A stretch of DNA of 46,220 nucleotides from a bacterium (GTDB lineage Bacteria > Chloroflexota > Chloroflexia > Chloroflexales > Kallotenuaceae). This document shows, in pieces, positions 28,211 through 36,639 of this stretch. Numbering within the stretch: the first letter of the stretch is position 1; the number at the start of each line of letters is the position of its first letter. The stretch covers positions 1 through 46,220 of the forward strand of contig JADDQF010000049.1 of NCBI GenBank assembly GCA_016781505.1. Reading direction: 5' to 3'. The position numbers and the translations under genes are program-made. The notes under the pieces are model-generated. The model worked only from the letters and a program-made list of their open reading frames with translations. It was not told the DNA's origin and searched no databases.

Positions 28211-29290
28211 TCAGTATTGCGCGACCAACCGCCGGAGCACTTGATAGAACTGTTCAAGACTATCGACGCTGACCCACTCTTCATGCGAGTGCAAGCCACT
28301 GCCTGCGGGTCCGAAACAAACAGCGGCTGTCCCAACCTCGCTATAAAAGCGCGCATCCGAGCCGAAATGCTCATCCCGAAAGGCGGGCTGCTGGCCAAGC
28401 ACCGCGCTGGCGGCGTCCACAAGCTTAAGGACCTCGGGATGCTCGGGCGAGGTTGCCAGCGTGCTGCCGCAATGGCCGGCTTCGATTGTTGCGTCCGGAA
28501 AACTCGCCTGCACAAATTGTAAGATGGCATCCGGATCGTCGTCGGGCACGCGCCGAATATCCAGCTTGAGCGATGCATCGACCGGCACACGATTATGCGC
28601 ATCGCCGCTGTGCAACGCCGCCGGGGTGATGGTCGTCCGCCAAACAGCTGAGTCGGGAACGGGATAGCGCTCCAACAGCCGGCTAACGCCTTGCGCGACC
28701 GGAATAATCGGGTTGGAGCCATCCCATGGGCGCGAGCCGTGGGCGGGATTGCCGGCCTGCTGCACCGTGACCCATAAAATGCCCTTGGCGCGATTCACGA
28801 TCGTCAGGTCGGTAGGCTCGCCGGCTATGAAGAAGTCGGCCGTGTAGCCGTTGCGCAGCAGATGGCCAACGCCATTGTCGCCGCCAATCTCCTCGTCGGT
28901 GACGAACTGCCAGGCCGCATTGGGCCGCTGCCCCCCTTCAGCCACGGCTTTGAGCACCAGCAACATGGCTGCGGCAGCGCCCTTCATATCCTGGCTGCCT
29001 CGTCCGTAGATGCGACCATCCTGCTCAAAGGGCTGGAACTGCTCGGGCCGGCCCGGCACCACATCCACATGCGCGTTCAACACCAAGGCTTTGGCGGGTT
29101 GATCGTCAAAAGCGGCCACCAGGGAGGGAAACCCGCCCGATTCGTGACGGCTAACGCACACGCCCGGCAGCTGTTCGCAAAATTGAGCAATAAAATCAAT
29201 CACAGCCGTCCGTCCCGCAGCATCTTCGGAAACAGACGGAATCGCAACCAGATCTTTCGTCAGTTGGACCAGTTCATCACGCAGCGCCAT
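28211..29290 (-). CDS. M20 family metallohydrolase (ArgE/DapE-like deacylase)
   Basis: A 359-residue dinuclear zinc hydrolase. Visible metal and catalytic motifs: NAHVDVVPG (His ligand, Asp), YGRGSQDMKGA (bridging Asp), TDEEIGG (catalytic Glu and ligand), AGEPTDL (Asp/Glu ligand) and the C-terminal GPAGSGLHSHEEWV (His ligand). A dimerisation/lid domain lies about 170-280 (AHGSRPWDGSNP). The family removes acyl groups from amino acids (acetylornithine, succinyl-DAP) or cleaves dipeptides. The ORF alone does not say which, and no arg or lys synthesis genes are adjacent. Confidence 0.9.
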   Translation of the reverse strand: MALRDELVQLTKDLVAIPSVSEDAAGRTAVIDFIAQFCEQLPGVCVSRHESGGFPSLVAAFDDQPAKALVLNAHVDVVPGRPEQFQPFEQDGRIYGRGSQDMKGAAAAMLLVLKAVAEGGQRPNAAWQFVTDEEIGGDNGVGHLLRNGYTADFFIAGEPTDLTIVNRAKGILWVTVQQAGNPAHGSRPWDGSNPIIPVAQGVSRLLERYPVPDSAVWRTTITPAALHSGDAHNRVPVDASLKLDIRRVPDDDPDAILQFVQASFPDATIEAGHCGSTLATSPEHPEVLKLVDAASAVLGQQPAFRDEHFGSDARFYSEVGTAAVCFGPAGSGLHSHEEWVSVDSLEQFYQVLRRLVAQY

Positions 29291-29461
29291 AAAAATCCCT
29301 TCGATGCAGATTTGCCAGCAGGATAGCGCGATTGTTCCCGTTCACGCAAGCCCAAGCTCCCCGACCCTGAACGGTTGGGCTAGGCCGAACAAAGCTTGCG
29401 CAGGCCAGTTTCAGCTCCACTGCGTAGCTTGCGGGAATTAAAACAGTTATGGCTGTGTAAA

Positions 29462-29490
29462 TTGACTAAGCCCAGGGACTATGTTAAAAT
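29462..29490 (+). promoter_or_regulatory. Sigma70-type promoter of sufR, apparently leaderless
   Basis: TTGACT (29462-29467), a 17-nt spacer and TAAAAT (29485-29490). Seven nt after the -10 is A29497; the sufR ATG begins at 29498, so the transcript would start at the start codon. A small inverted repeat (ACAG-N6-CTGT, 29443-29456) just upstream is only a weak operator candidate. Confidence 0.65.
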
Positions 29491-29497
29491 TAGGGCA

Positions 29498-30196
29498 ATG
29501 GACACAGCAAAGCGCACGAGTGATGACCGCCTCCATTACCTGCAGCGCGGGCCGGCGGCCGATATTTTGCGGCTGCTGCAACGGCATGGCCCGATGAGCA
29601 CAAAACAGCTGCGGGTAGCGCTCGGCGTGAGCAGCCTGAATGCTGTGCGCGAGCAGCTGACAAGCTTAACTGCGGCGGGTCTGGTGCAAACAAGTACCCT
29701 GCGCCAGGGCGCGGGCCGGCCGACACATTTATACGCGCTAAGCAGCAAAGCGCAGGCGCTTTTTCCCCAAGGATACGATGTGCTGCTTAAGCTGTTATTA
29801 GCCGAGCTGGCCGACCGCACCAGCCAAGAGCAGCTGCAAGCGATTTTAGCCGGCGTGAGCACACGGCTTGCTGCGCATTATGGAGGTCAAAGCGCTGGCC
29901 AAACACTGCAAGAGCGTTTGGCGCAGCTGGCTCGGATGTCGGACGAGCGGGGCACACCGATCACGATTGTTGAAAAAGGCAACGCGGTCGTGCTGCACGA
30001 GTATAGCTGCCCATACTTCAACGTTGCCCAAGACACACCAAACGTATGCGAGCTGGAACAGCAGATGTTGGCGCAGGTACTCGGCCGGCCGGTGCGGCTG
30101 GCCAAGCGCATTGTGGATGGACATGCGGGCTGCGAATTTGTGGTCGACGACGGTATGGTCAATCAATTATCACCAACCAGCAACGAGGCGTTGTAG
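29498..30196 (+). CDS. sufR: SufR-type iron-sulfur cluster sensing repressor of the suf operon
   Basis: A 232-residue DeoR/ArsR-like winged HTH regulator. The HTH is at about 18-75 (ADILRLLQRHGPMSTKQLRVALGVSSLNAVREQLTSLTAAGLVQ, then the wing RQGAGRPTHLY). The C-terminal region has a cluster-binding pattern: C171-x12-C184-x27-C212 (EYSCPYFNVAQDTPNVCELE...GHAGCEF). In cyanobacterial SufR four Cys occur (CX12CX13CX14C); here the third is absent. SufR binds an Fe-S cluster and represses suf genes when clusters are plentiful. It is immediately upstream of sufCDSUB, which it presumably controls. The start is fixed by the promoter position. Confidence 0.9.
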   Translation: MDTAKRTSDDRLHYLQRGPAADILRLLQRHGPMSTKQLRVALGVSSLNAVREQLTSLTAAGLVQTSTLRQGAGRPTHLYALSSKAQALFPQGYDVLLKLLLAELADRTSQEQLQAILAGVSTRLAAHYGGQSAGQTLQERLAQLARMSDERGTPITIVEKGNAVVLHEYSCPYFNVAQDTPNVCELEQQMLAQVLGRPVRLAKRIVDGHAGCEFVVDDGMVNQLSPTSNEAL

Positions 30197-30205
30197 GCAA
30201 GGTGT

Positions 30206-30233
30206 TTGTCAAGCACGCTGGCGCAAATACGAT
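30206..30233 (+). promoter_or_regulatory. Candidate promoter of the sufCDSUB operon
   Basis: TTGTCA (30206-30211), a 16-nt spacer and TACGAT (30228-30233), between the sufR stop and sufC. There is no terminator after sufR, so read-through from the sufR promoter is also possible. Confidence 0.45.
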
Positions 30234-30261
30234 AGTTTTGGTATAGGAGCACACGAATCAC

Positions 30262-31068
30262 ATGGCGAACGGGAATGCGAGCAATCTGGAAATTCGCGAC
30301 CTACGGGTCCAGATCGAAGGTGAAGAGCGCGAGATTTTGAAGGGCATCAACCTGACGGTTGAAGCCGGCAAGATCCACGCGATCATGGGACCGAACGGTT
30401 CGGGCAAGAGCACATTGGCCTACACGCTGGCCGGTCATCCCCGGTACGAGGTACTCGACGGCGAAGTGCTCTTCAAGGGCCAGAACATTTTGGAGCTGGA
30501 AGCGGACGAGCGGGCCCGCACTGGTTTGTTCCTGGCCTTCCAGTATCCGGTATCCGTGCCCGGCGTCAGCGTCGCCAACTTCCTGCGGGCGGCAATCAAC
30601 GCCCATCGCGCGGAAGAGGGTAAGGACTCGCGCCAAACGGCGATTCCGGTAGCCGAGTTCCGCAAGCGGCTCACCGAGCAGATGAAGCAGCTCGACATGG
30701 CGCCCGAGTTTGCCCGGCGCTACCTCAACGAAGGCTTTTCGGGCGGCGAGAAAAAGCGGCTGGAAGTGCTGCAAATGGCGATGCTGCAGCCGAGTGTGGC
30801 GATTCTGGACGAGACCGACTCCGGCCTGGACGTAGACGCGCTGCGGATCGTGGGCGAAGGCGTGAATCGGGTCAAGGAACAAAACCCGACCATGGGCGTG
30901 CTGGTGATCACGCACTACCAGCGCTTGTTGAACTACATCAAGCCGGATTATGTGCACGCGCTGGTCAACGGCCGGATTGTGCGCAGCGGTGGGCCGGAGC
31001 TCGCGCTTGAGCTTGACGAGATCGGCTACAAGCGGCTTGTTGAAGAGGTGGCAGCCAATGCAGGCTAA
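30262..31068 (+). CDS. sufC: Fe-S cluster assembly ATPase SufC
   Basis: A 268-residue soluble ABC ATPase that drives the SufBCD scaffold. Walker [10 protein letters not shown] (about 43-51), Q-loop [13 protein letters not shown], signature [10 protein letters not shown], Walker [15 protein letters not shown] and the switch His in VITHYQRLL are all present, with the SufC-specific Tyr/His pattern after the switch. AGGAG lies 12 nt before the ATG. Its 3' end overlaps sufD by 11 nt, implying translational coupling of the two scaffold subunits. Confidence 0.97.
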   Translation: MANGNASNLEIRDLRVQIEGEEREILKGINLTVEAGKIHAIMGPNGSGKSTLAYTLAGHPRYEVLDGEVLFKGQNILELEADERARTGLFLAFQYPVSVPGVSVANFLRAAINAHRAEEGKDSRQTAIPVAEFRKRLTEQMKQLDMAPEFARRYLNEGFSGGEKKRLEVLQMAMLQPSVAILDETDSGLDVDALRIVGEGVNRVKEQNPTMGVLVITHYQRLLNYIKPDYVHALVNGRIVRSGGPELALELDEIGYKRLVEEVAANAG

Positions 31069-32254
31069 TCTTGCGTTCCAAACACTGCCAACACTTAACG
31101 AGCTAACGCCCGAGGTTCTGGAACAGGGGCGGATGGGCGAGCAGCGGCGGGCTGCGCTGGCGACCGCCCGCCAGCTTGAGCTGCCGGTTTGGCGCCGCAC
31201 CGATCTCAAAGACTTCTCGATCCAAAACCTGCGGCCGGTCTTCGGCTCAGTGACCGTTGAAACCACCGCGGATGCCGCGGCTCAAGGTGTGTACGTCGCC
31301 GATTTCCAAACAGCGGCCAACGAAAAAGCCGATTTGCTCGCGCAGTACCTTGGCACGGCCGTGGCCAACGATCACAACACCTTTGTGGCCTACAACGCGG
31401 CGCTCGCACAGGATGGCCTGGTGGTTTATGTGCCGCGCAACGTCGAGCTGGCAGAGCCGATTCGCGTCACCTACACCCTGCCTGCTGGTGGACAGGCGAT
31501 TTTCCCACGCACGCTGATCGTGACCGAGGCCAACAGCCGGGTTACGGTGGTGGAAGAGTTTCGGTCGGCCGACCTCCAAAGCTATGGCGCGGTTGTGCCG
31601 GTTGCCGAGCTTTTCGCAAATGACGGCAGCGAAATCCGGTTTATCAGCCTGCAAACCTTGGGCCAGAACGCGTATCAGCTCGGCGCGCAGCGTGCCATTG
31701 TTGGCCGCGATGCCCGGGTATGGTGGCTGGCGGGCGCGGTTGGCGCGAACGTGCAGCATATCGACATGGAAGTCGCGCTCCAGGGCAACGGCGCGGGGCT
31801 GGAATGGTATGGCTTTACCTTTGGCACGGGCTCGCAGCAGCTGTTGTGGGCGCCCACGGTCAAGCATATCGGACTCAGCACCGAGGGCCAGATCGACTTC
31901 CGCAGCGCAGTCGCCGATACCGCCTATGTCGTCTTTGACGGCATGATCGATATCGAGAAGGGCGCGCAAGGCACGAACTCGGACCTGCGCGACGCCGCGC
32001 TGCACCTGTCGGACAAGGCGCGCTCGGACTCGATCCCCGGCCTGGAAATCGACGCGAACGAGGTCAAGGCCGGCCACGGCTCGACCAGCGGCCAGATCGA
32101 CGAGGAGCAGCTCTTTTATCTGATGGCGCGTGGGCTCAGCCGTGAGGTCGCGACGCAGATGATCGTGCTCGGCTTTTTCAGCGCGATTGTTGAGCGCATC
32201 CCGCTGGACGACGTGCAGGAGCGCGTGCTGGAGATGATCCAGGCCAAGATGTAG
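31058..32254 (+). CDS. sufD: Fe-S cluster assembly protein SufD
   Basis: A 398-residue beta-helix scaffold subunit from the ATG at 31058 (GAGGTGG upstream); longer frames start inside sufC. Typical SufD features: the N-terminal helical part with [12 protein letters not shown], the long right-handed beta-helix core and the C-terminal SufB/D helices ([51 protein letters not shown]). The HG in KAGHGST is the conserved His of the SufB-SufD interface where the cluster is proposed to form. It pairs with the SufB encoded 2 kb downstream. Confidence 0.95.
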   Translation: MQANLAFQTLPTLNELTPEVLEQGRMGEQRRAALATARQLELPVWRRTDLKDFSIQNLRPVFGSVTVETTADAAAQGVYVADFQTAANEKADLLAQYLGTAVANDHNTFVAYNAALAQDGLVVYVPRNVELAEPIRVTYTLPAGGQAIFPRTLIVTEANSRVTVVEEFRSADLQSYGAVVPVAELFANDGSEIRFISLQTLGQNAYQLGAQRAIVGRDARVWWLAGAVGANVQHIDMEVALQGNGAGLEWYGFTFGTGSQQLLWAPTVKHIGLSTEGQIDFRSAVADTAYVVFDGMIDIEKGAQGTNSDLRDAALHLSDKARSDSIPGLEIDANEVKAGHGSTSGQIDEEQLFYLMARGLSREVATQMIVLGFFSAIVERIPLDDVQERVLEMIQAKM

Positions 32255-32332
32255 CACGGCAGCATACCGCAGCGCGCGCCTTGCTCCGGCATGAACTGCA
32301 CTCAAGCAGGCGCGCGCTGCCAGGTTCCCACC

Positions 32333-33574
32333 ATGACGCAAATGATCGCACCACAATTCGACTTGGAGCGTATCCGGGCAGACTTTCCGATCCTGCACCA
32401 GCAGGTGCATGGTCATCCGCTGGCGTATCTGGACAGCACCGCGTCGTCGCAAAAACCGGCGCTCGTCATCGACGCGATGAACGATTTTTACCGGCGCACC
32501 AACGCCAACGTGCATCGGGGCGTGTACCAGCTATCCGAGCAGGCGACGGAAGCGATGGAGCAGGCGCGGGCCAAAATCGCGCGCTTTATCGGCGCCCGCA
32601 GTGTGCGCGAGATTATCTTTACGCGCAACACAACCGAAAGCATTAATCTGGTTGCCCATGCGTGGGGCCGCGCCAATCTCCGGCCGGGTGACCGCATCTT
32701 GCTAACCGAGATGGAGCATCATTCCAATCTTGTGCCGTGGCAGATCGTCGCCCAAGCGACCGGGGCGGAGCTCCTTTTTATCCCGGTGGACGGCACAGGC
32801 CGCCTGGCGCTGGACGGCCTGGATCGTTTGCTGACGGAGCGCACCAAGCTTGTCGCCCTGACCCACATGTCGAATGTGTTGGGCACAATCAATCCGGTTA
32901 AAGTCATCGCGGCTGCGGCCAAGCAGGTAGGCGCGCTGGTGCTGGTCGATGGCGCGCAAAGCGTTCCGCACTTCCCGGTAGATGTTGGGGAGTTGGGCAT
33001 CGATTTTCTGGCCTTCTCCGGCCACAAAATGTGTGGTCCAACGGGCGTTGGCGTATTGTGGGGCCGCAAGCCGCTTTTACAAGCCATGCCGCCGTTTCTG
33101 GGTGGCGGCTCGATGATCCGCAGCGTTGGGCTCCGGAGCAGCAGCTGGAATGATCTGCCGCACAAGTTCGAGGCGGGCACGCCCGCGATTGCGGAGGCGA
33201 TCGGCTTAGGCTACGCCGTTGATTATCTAGCATCCGTGGGCATGGACGCGATCCATCAAGCCGAGCAGCAGCTGACGCAGTACGCGGTGGAACGGCTGCA
33301 AGGTATCGACGGGCTGACCCTGTATGGACCGGCCGTTGCGGAGCGAGGCGGCGTACTTTCGTTCAATCTCGCTGGCGTGCATGCGCACGACGTCGCGGCG
33401 GTGCTTGACCAGCAGGGCGTGGCGGTACGGGCCGGGCATCACTGCTGCCAGCCGCTGATGGAACTGTTGGACGCTCCCGCTACGGCCCGCGCGTCATTTT
33501 ACCTGTACACCACGCCGGCCGAAATCGATCAGCTCGTGCGCGGCCTTGAAAAGTGTAAAGCGATTTTTGGGTAG
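32333..33574 (+). CDS. sufS: Cysteine desulfurase SufS
   Basis: A 413-residue class V PLP enzyme that removes sulfur from cysteine as a persulfide. The PLP Lys is K232 (FSGHKMCGPTG). The persulfide Cys is C371 in RAGHHCCQP, with a second Cys at the position usually occupied by Ala. TRNTTESINLVAHAW, EMEHHSNLVPWQ and DGAQSVPHFPVD are typical group II (SufS) blocks. The ATG at 32333 is chosen; an earlier ATG at 32291 has no ribosome site. Its stop codon lies inside the first unit of a 7-bp repeat array. Confidence 0.96.
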   Translation: MTQMIAPQFDLERIRADFPILHQQVHGHPLAYLDSTASSQKPALVIDAMNDFYRRTNANVHRGVYQLSEQATEAMEQARAKIARFIGARSVREIIFTRNTTESINLVAHAWGRANLRPGDRILLTEMEHHSNLVPWQIVAQATGAELLFIPVDGTGRLALDGLDRLLTERTKLVALTHMSNVLGTINPVKVIAAAAKQVGALVLVDGAQSVPHFPVDVGELGIDFLAFSGHKMCGPTGVGVLWGRKPLLQAMPPFLGGGSMIRSVGLRSSSWNDLPHKFEAGTPAIAEAIGLGYAVDYLASVGMDAIHQAEQQLTQYAVERLQGIDGLTLYGPAVAERGGVLSFNLAGVHAHDVAAVLDQQGVAVRAGHHCCQPLMELLDAPATARASFYLYTTPAEIDQLVRGLEKCKAIFG

Positions 33575-33610
33575 GTTATAGGCTGTAGGTTACAGGCTTC
33601 AGGTCTTAGG
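33572..33610 (+). repeat. Heptanucleotide repeat array, left (TAGGTTA type)
   Basis: Units in exact 7-bp phase: TAGGTTA, TAGGCTG, TAGGTTA, CAGGCTT, CAGGTCT, TAGG. The core [TC]AGG is invariant. The array begins with the sufS stop codon. It is the inverted, degenerate complement of the right array at 33721-33755. Confidence 0.8.
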
Positions 33611-33646
33611 AATGAGCCAAGAGGCAAGCACGGAAGCGCACAGATT

Positions 33647-33655
33647 TGGTATAAT
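33647..33655 (+). promoter_or_regulatory. Extended -10 promoter before sufU
   Basis: TGGTATAAT (TATAAT at 33650-33655 with the TGN extension) lies in the AT-rich stretch between the two repeat arrays, about 100 nt before sufU. It could give sufU-sufB an internal start. No -35 is evident. Confidence 0.45.
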
Positions 33656-33720
33656 TATGATGTACATTGTGATAACGAGCGTCTATGTTGCAGGCCAAGT
33701 ATTGGGGCCGAGTTGATCTT

Positions 33721-33755
33721 CCTGATACCTGTAGCCTGTAGCCTGTGACCTGACG
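33721..33755 (+). repeat. Heptanucleotide repeat array, right (CCTGTAG type)
   Basis: Units in 7-bp phase: CCTGATA, CCTGTAG, CCTGTAG, CCTGTGA, CCTGACG, ending 2 nt before the sufU ATG and leaving no Shine-Dalgarno sequence there. Allowing G-U pairs it can pair with the left array over roughly 35 nt, enclosing about 110 nt. Confidence 0.8.
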
Positions 33756-33757
33756 AC

Positions 33758-34156
33758 ATGGACGATTTTTACCAGCAGAACATTCTGGATCATTCGCGGC
33801 ATCCGCGGAACAGCGGTCGGCTGGATCACCCGTCGGTCAGCCGTGAAGAGATGAATCCGCTGTGTGGCGACAAGCTGCACATCGACTTGCAGATCGACGA
33901 TGGAGTGGTCACAGCGGTCGGCTTTACCGGACGGGGCTGCGCGATCAGTCAGGCGGCCGCGTCGATGCTGACGGAGGAGATCAAAGGCAAGTCGGTGGCC
34001 GAGGTTCGCGCGCTGAGCAAAGACGACGTGCTTGGCCTGCTGGGTATTCCGATTGGTTATACGCGCTTGAAGTGTGCGCTGCTGGGACTGAAAGCGATCA
34101 AAGTCGGCGTTTACAATCTGGCCGACGAAGAGTTTGACGACGACGAGCTGTTTTAG
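33758..34156 (+). CDS. sufU: SufU-type Fe-S scaffold/sulfur relay protein, short form
   Basis: A 132-residue IscU-fold protein with C36 and D38 in NPLCGD, C61 in GRGCAIS and C106 in RLKCALL. In Bacillus SufU these residues hold zinc and accept sulfur from SufS. The C61-C106 spacing (45) is close to IscU (43 in E. coli) and shorter than in Bacillus SufU, so the extra segment typical of SufU is missing; yet the residue before the last Cys is Lys as in SufU, not the His of IscU. The acidic tail (DEEFDDDELF) is notable. No ribosome site precedes the ATG. Confidence 0.9.
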   Translation: MDDFYQQNILDHSRHPRNSGRLDHPSVSREEMNPLCGDKLHIDLQIDDGVVTAVGFTGRGCAISQAAASMLTEEIKGKSVAEVRALSKDDVLGLLGIPIGYTRLKCALLGLKAIKVGVYNLADEEFDDDELF

Positions 34157-34241
34157 CACAGCTAGCATGATACAACGGTAGCAGGCTGACGGGAATCAAC
34201 TTGCCGGCCGAGCTACATCAAGGGATACAAGGAGTTGAGCG

Positions 34242-35660
34242 ATGACTACCGCTCCCAAGCCTGAGCTAGAGTTCGATTATTCAAAGTACGGCTTTCGCGA
34301 CGAAGAGAACTACACGTTCAAGTCGTCCAAGGGCCTGAGCGAAGATATCGTGCGCGAAATTTCGCGGATGAAGAATGAGCCCGAGTGGATGCTCAAGCGG
34401 CGGCTCAAAGCGCTCGACATTTTTAACAAGAAGCCGATGCCGCTGCAGGGCATGTGGGCCAACAGCGAGCTGGCCGAGCTCAACTTTAACGACATTTATT
34501 ACTACGTCCGGCCCGGCGAGAAATCCGAGAAGTCGTGGGATGACGTGCCCGAGAATATTCGCAACACCTTCGAGAAGCTGGGCATTCCCGAGGCCGAGCG
34601 CAAGTTTTTGGCCGGCGTCGGCGCGCAGTACGAAAGCGAATCCGTGTACCATTCGCTGCGTGCAGAGTGGGAAAAGCTGGGCGTGATCTTTCTTGACATG
34701 GATAGCGCCCTGCGCGAATATCCCGACGTTGTCAAAGAATACTTCGGCACCATCATTCCTGCGGCCGACAACAAGTTCGCGGCGCTCAACACGGCGGTCT
34801 GGTCGGGTGGCTCGTTTGTGTACGTGCCCAAGGGCGTTAAGGTCGACATTCCGCTGCAGGCCTACTTCCGTATCAACGCCGAGAACATGGGCCAGTTCGA
34901 GCGGACGCTGATCGTGGTCGAAGAGGGCGCTGAAGTTCATTACATCGAGGGCTGCACCGCTCCGGTCTATACCACGAACTCGCTGCACTCGGCCGTGGTT
35001 GAGATTGCGGTCAAGAAGGACGGCAAGTGCCGCTACACCACAATCCAGAACTGGGCCAACAACATCTTCAACCTCGTCACCAAGCGTGCGGTAGCCTATG
35101 AGAACGCCCAGATGGAGTGGGTCGATGGCAACATCGGCTCGCGGCTGACGATGAAGTATCCGTCGGTGTATCTGATGGGCCGCGGCGCCAAGGGCGAGGT
35201 GCTGTCGGTGGCCTATGCGGGCGAGGGCCAGCACCAGGACGCAGGCGCGAAGATGGTTCACGCGGCGCCGGACACAACCAGCCGCATCACCAACAAGTCG
35301 GTGTCGGCGCACGGTGGCCGCACGACGTATCGTGGTCTGGCCAAGGTGCTGCCGGGCGCAACTAACGCCAAGATCAACGTGGTGTGCGACGCCCTGATCT
35401 TGGACGACAAGTCGGCCTCCGACACGATCCCGTTTATCGAGATCGAAGAAGACAAGGCGACACTGGCCCACGAGGCGACGGTCGGCAAGATCGGCGAGGA
35501 CCAGCTGTTTTATCTGATGTCGCGCGGCTTGAACGAAGCCGAGGCGCTGTCGATGATCGTGCTGGGCTTTATGGAGCCGTTTACGCGTGAGCTGCCGATG
35601 GAGTATGCCGTGGAGCTTAACCGGCTGATCCAGATGGAGATGGAAGGCTCGGTCGGCTAA
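34242..35660 (+). CDS. sufB: Fe-S cluster assembly protein SufB
   Basis: A 472-residue scaffold subunit, full length for the family. Diagnostic parts: [112 protein letters not shown], and the C-terminal SDTIPFIEI...[25 protein letters not shown]. SufB with SufC and SufD assembles clusters using sulfur delivered by SufS-SufU or SufE. AAGGAG precedes the ATG. It is the last gene of the operon, followed by a strong terminator. Confidence 0.97.
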   Translation: MTTAPKPELEFDYSKYGFRDEENYTFKSSKGLSEDIVREISRMKNEPEWMLKRRLKALDIFNKKPMPLQGMWANSELAELNFNDIYYYVRPGEKSEKSWDDVPENIRNTFEKLGIPEAERKFLAGVGAQYESESVYHSLRAEWEKLGVIFLDMDSALREYPDVVKEYFGTIIPAADNKFAALNTAVWSGGSFVYVPKGVKVDIPLQAYFRINAENMGQFERTLIVVEEGAEVHYIEGCTAPVYTTNSLHSAVVEIAVKKDGKCRYTTIQNWANNIFNLVTKRAVAYENAQMEWVDGNIGSRLTMKYPSVYLMGRGAKGEVLSVAYAGEGQHQDAGAKMVHAAPDTTSRITNKSVSAHGGRTTYRGLAKVLPGATNAKINVVCDALILDDKSASDTIPFIEIEEDKATLAHEATVGKIGEDQLFYLMSRGLNEAEALSMIVLGFMEPFTRELPMEYAVELNRLIQMEMEGSVG

Positions 35661-35677
35661 GCACGAGCGACCAGCGG

Positions 35678-35715
35678 CGGGACAGGAATCAGCTGATTCC
35701 TGTCCCGTTTTTTTG
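35678..35715 (+). terminator. Intrinsic terminator of the suf operon
   Basis: A perfect 30-nt palindrome (arms CGGGACAGGAATCAG and CTGATTCCTGTCCCG) followed by eight consecutive pyrimidines, seven of them T. It starts 17 nt after the sufB stop. Confidence 0.92.
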
Positions 35716-35758
35716 TGCCCGTACCTCCGAAGCGCAACAGCCGAGCCAGATTGACCTC

Positions 35759-35787
35759 TTGACGATATATCGTTACTGCAGTATCTT
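35759..35787 (+). promoter_or_regulatory. Promoter of the padR gene
   Basis: TTGACG (35759-35764), a 17-nt spacer and TATCTT (35782-35787). The start is predicted near 35794. The -35 overlaps one operator and the start region meets the second. Confidence 0.6.
35762..35773. promoter_or_regulatory. padR operator 1
   Basis: ACGATATATCGT is a perfect 12-bp palindrome that covers the -35 and the start of the spacer. The identical sequence recurs 35 bp downstream. Autoregulation by the PadR protein encoded next is the likely reading. Confidence 0.7.
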
Positions 35788-35796
35788 AGACATATC

Positions 35797-35808
35797 ACGA
35801 TATATCGT
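35797..35808. promoter_or_regulatory. padR operator 2
   Basis: A second exact copy of ACGATATATCGT, just downstream of the predicted start point and 19 nt before the ATG. Together the two sites bracket the promoter. Confidence 0.7.
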
Positions 35809-35827
35809 TAGAACAAGGAGGCAACCC

Positions 35828-36553
35828 ATGTATCGGAAATTCCGTGTGCACCGACATCTTCGCGGGCCTGAATTTGGCGAGGACATGGGAGGCCCATTTG
35901 CACAGGGCGGCCCGCACCAGGTGTTCCGGTTCGTCCAGCGCCACTTCGGGGGACGGGAACATCCGGGGCCATTCAGGCATCGCCCGCCGTTCGGCTTTGG
36001 CCCCCGCGGATCGCGCCCATTTGGCGGGCCTTTTGGAGGACGAGGACCATTTGGCGGCGATCCCCATGACGACGACGGCGGACGACGGCGGGGTCGGCGG
36101 GGGGATTTGAAATTCGTGCTGCTGGAATTGCTGGCTGAACAGCCGCGCCACGGCTATGAGCTGATCAAGGCCCTGGAGCAGCGCAACGCCGGCTTTTATC
36201 GGCCAAGTCCTGGCTCAGTGTATCCCTTGCTGCAGCTGCTTGAAGACGAAGGCAGCGTGACGAGCGAGCAGGTTGAGGGGAAACGGGTCTACACGATCAC
36301 CGACGCAGGTCGCCAACTGTTGGAGCAGCATCGGCAGCGTCGTCCGGGTAGGCCCGAAGGCGAAGGGGGGAACGGTCCTGATGCCGAGCTGGAAAGGCTG
36401 CAGCGCAGCGCTATGGCCTTGATGAGCAGCGTCAAGGAAGTGGCACGACATGGCACTCCAGAGCAACGACGTGCTGCTCTTGAACGGTTGGATGCAACTC
36501 GGCGCGAGCTGTACCGTATGTTGGCCCAAGAGGACGCCGGCGGTCTGGTGTAA
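35828..36553 (+). CDS. PadR family transcriptional regulator with a low-complexity N-terminus
   Basis: A 241-residue protein from the ATG at 35828 (AAGGAGG upstream). Residues 1-92 are a Gly/Phe/Pro/Arg/His-rich disordered segment (GFGPRGSRPFGGPFGGRGPFGG). The PadR winged HTH is at about 93-165: LKFVLLELLAEQPRHGYELIKALEQRNAGFYRPSPGSVYPLLQLLEDEGSVTSEQ, with wing EGKRVYTITDAGRQLL. A C-terminal helical dimerisation part follows. PadR proteins repress their own gene and often an adjacent transporter or stress gene; no such partner is adjacent, so the regulon is elsewhere. The effector is unknown. Confidence 0.9.
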   Translation: MYRKFRVHRHLRGPEFGEDMGGPFAQGGPHQVFRFVQRHFGGREHPGPFRHRPPFGFGPRGSRPFGGPFGGRGPFGGDPHDDDGGRRRGRRGDLKFVLLELLAEQPRHGYELIKALEQRNAGFYRPSPGSVYPLLQLLEDEGSVTSEQVEGKRVYTITDAGRQLLEQHRQRRPGRPEGEGGNGPDAELERLQRSAMALMSSVKEVARHGTPEQRRAALERLDATRRELYRMLAQEDAGGLV

Positions 36554-36602
36554 CACAGCGACTTCAGCAATGCGCGGATGCTTGGCGACGGATACGTGGA
36601 AG

Positions 36603-36629
36603 GACGGACGAAACCAGCGTCCGTCTTTT
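36603..36629 (+). terminator. Terminator of padR
   Basis: An 8-bp stem GACGGACG/CGTCCGTC with a 7-nt loop followed by TTTTCGTTT, 50 nt after the padR stop. Confidence 0.75.
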
Positions 36630-36639
36630 CGTTTAAAAG

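Noticed and set aside
31247-32515. 422-residue minus-strand frame antisense to sufD and sufS
   Set aside because: sufD and sufS are unambiguous; the antisense frame shows no family motif or ribosome site.
33572-33755. The region between sufS and sufU as a MITE or insertion element
   Set aside because: The ends are inverted heptad arrays rather than fixed terminal repeats, and no target-site duplication is visible, so a transposon call is not supported.
34281-35798. 505-residue minus-strand frame antisense to sufB
   Set aside because: A shadow of sufB. It would also run through the suf terminator and padR promoter.
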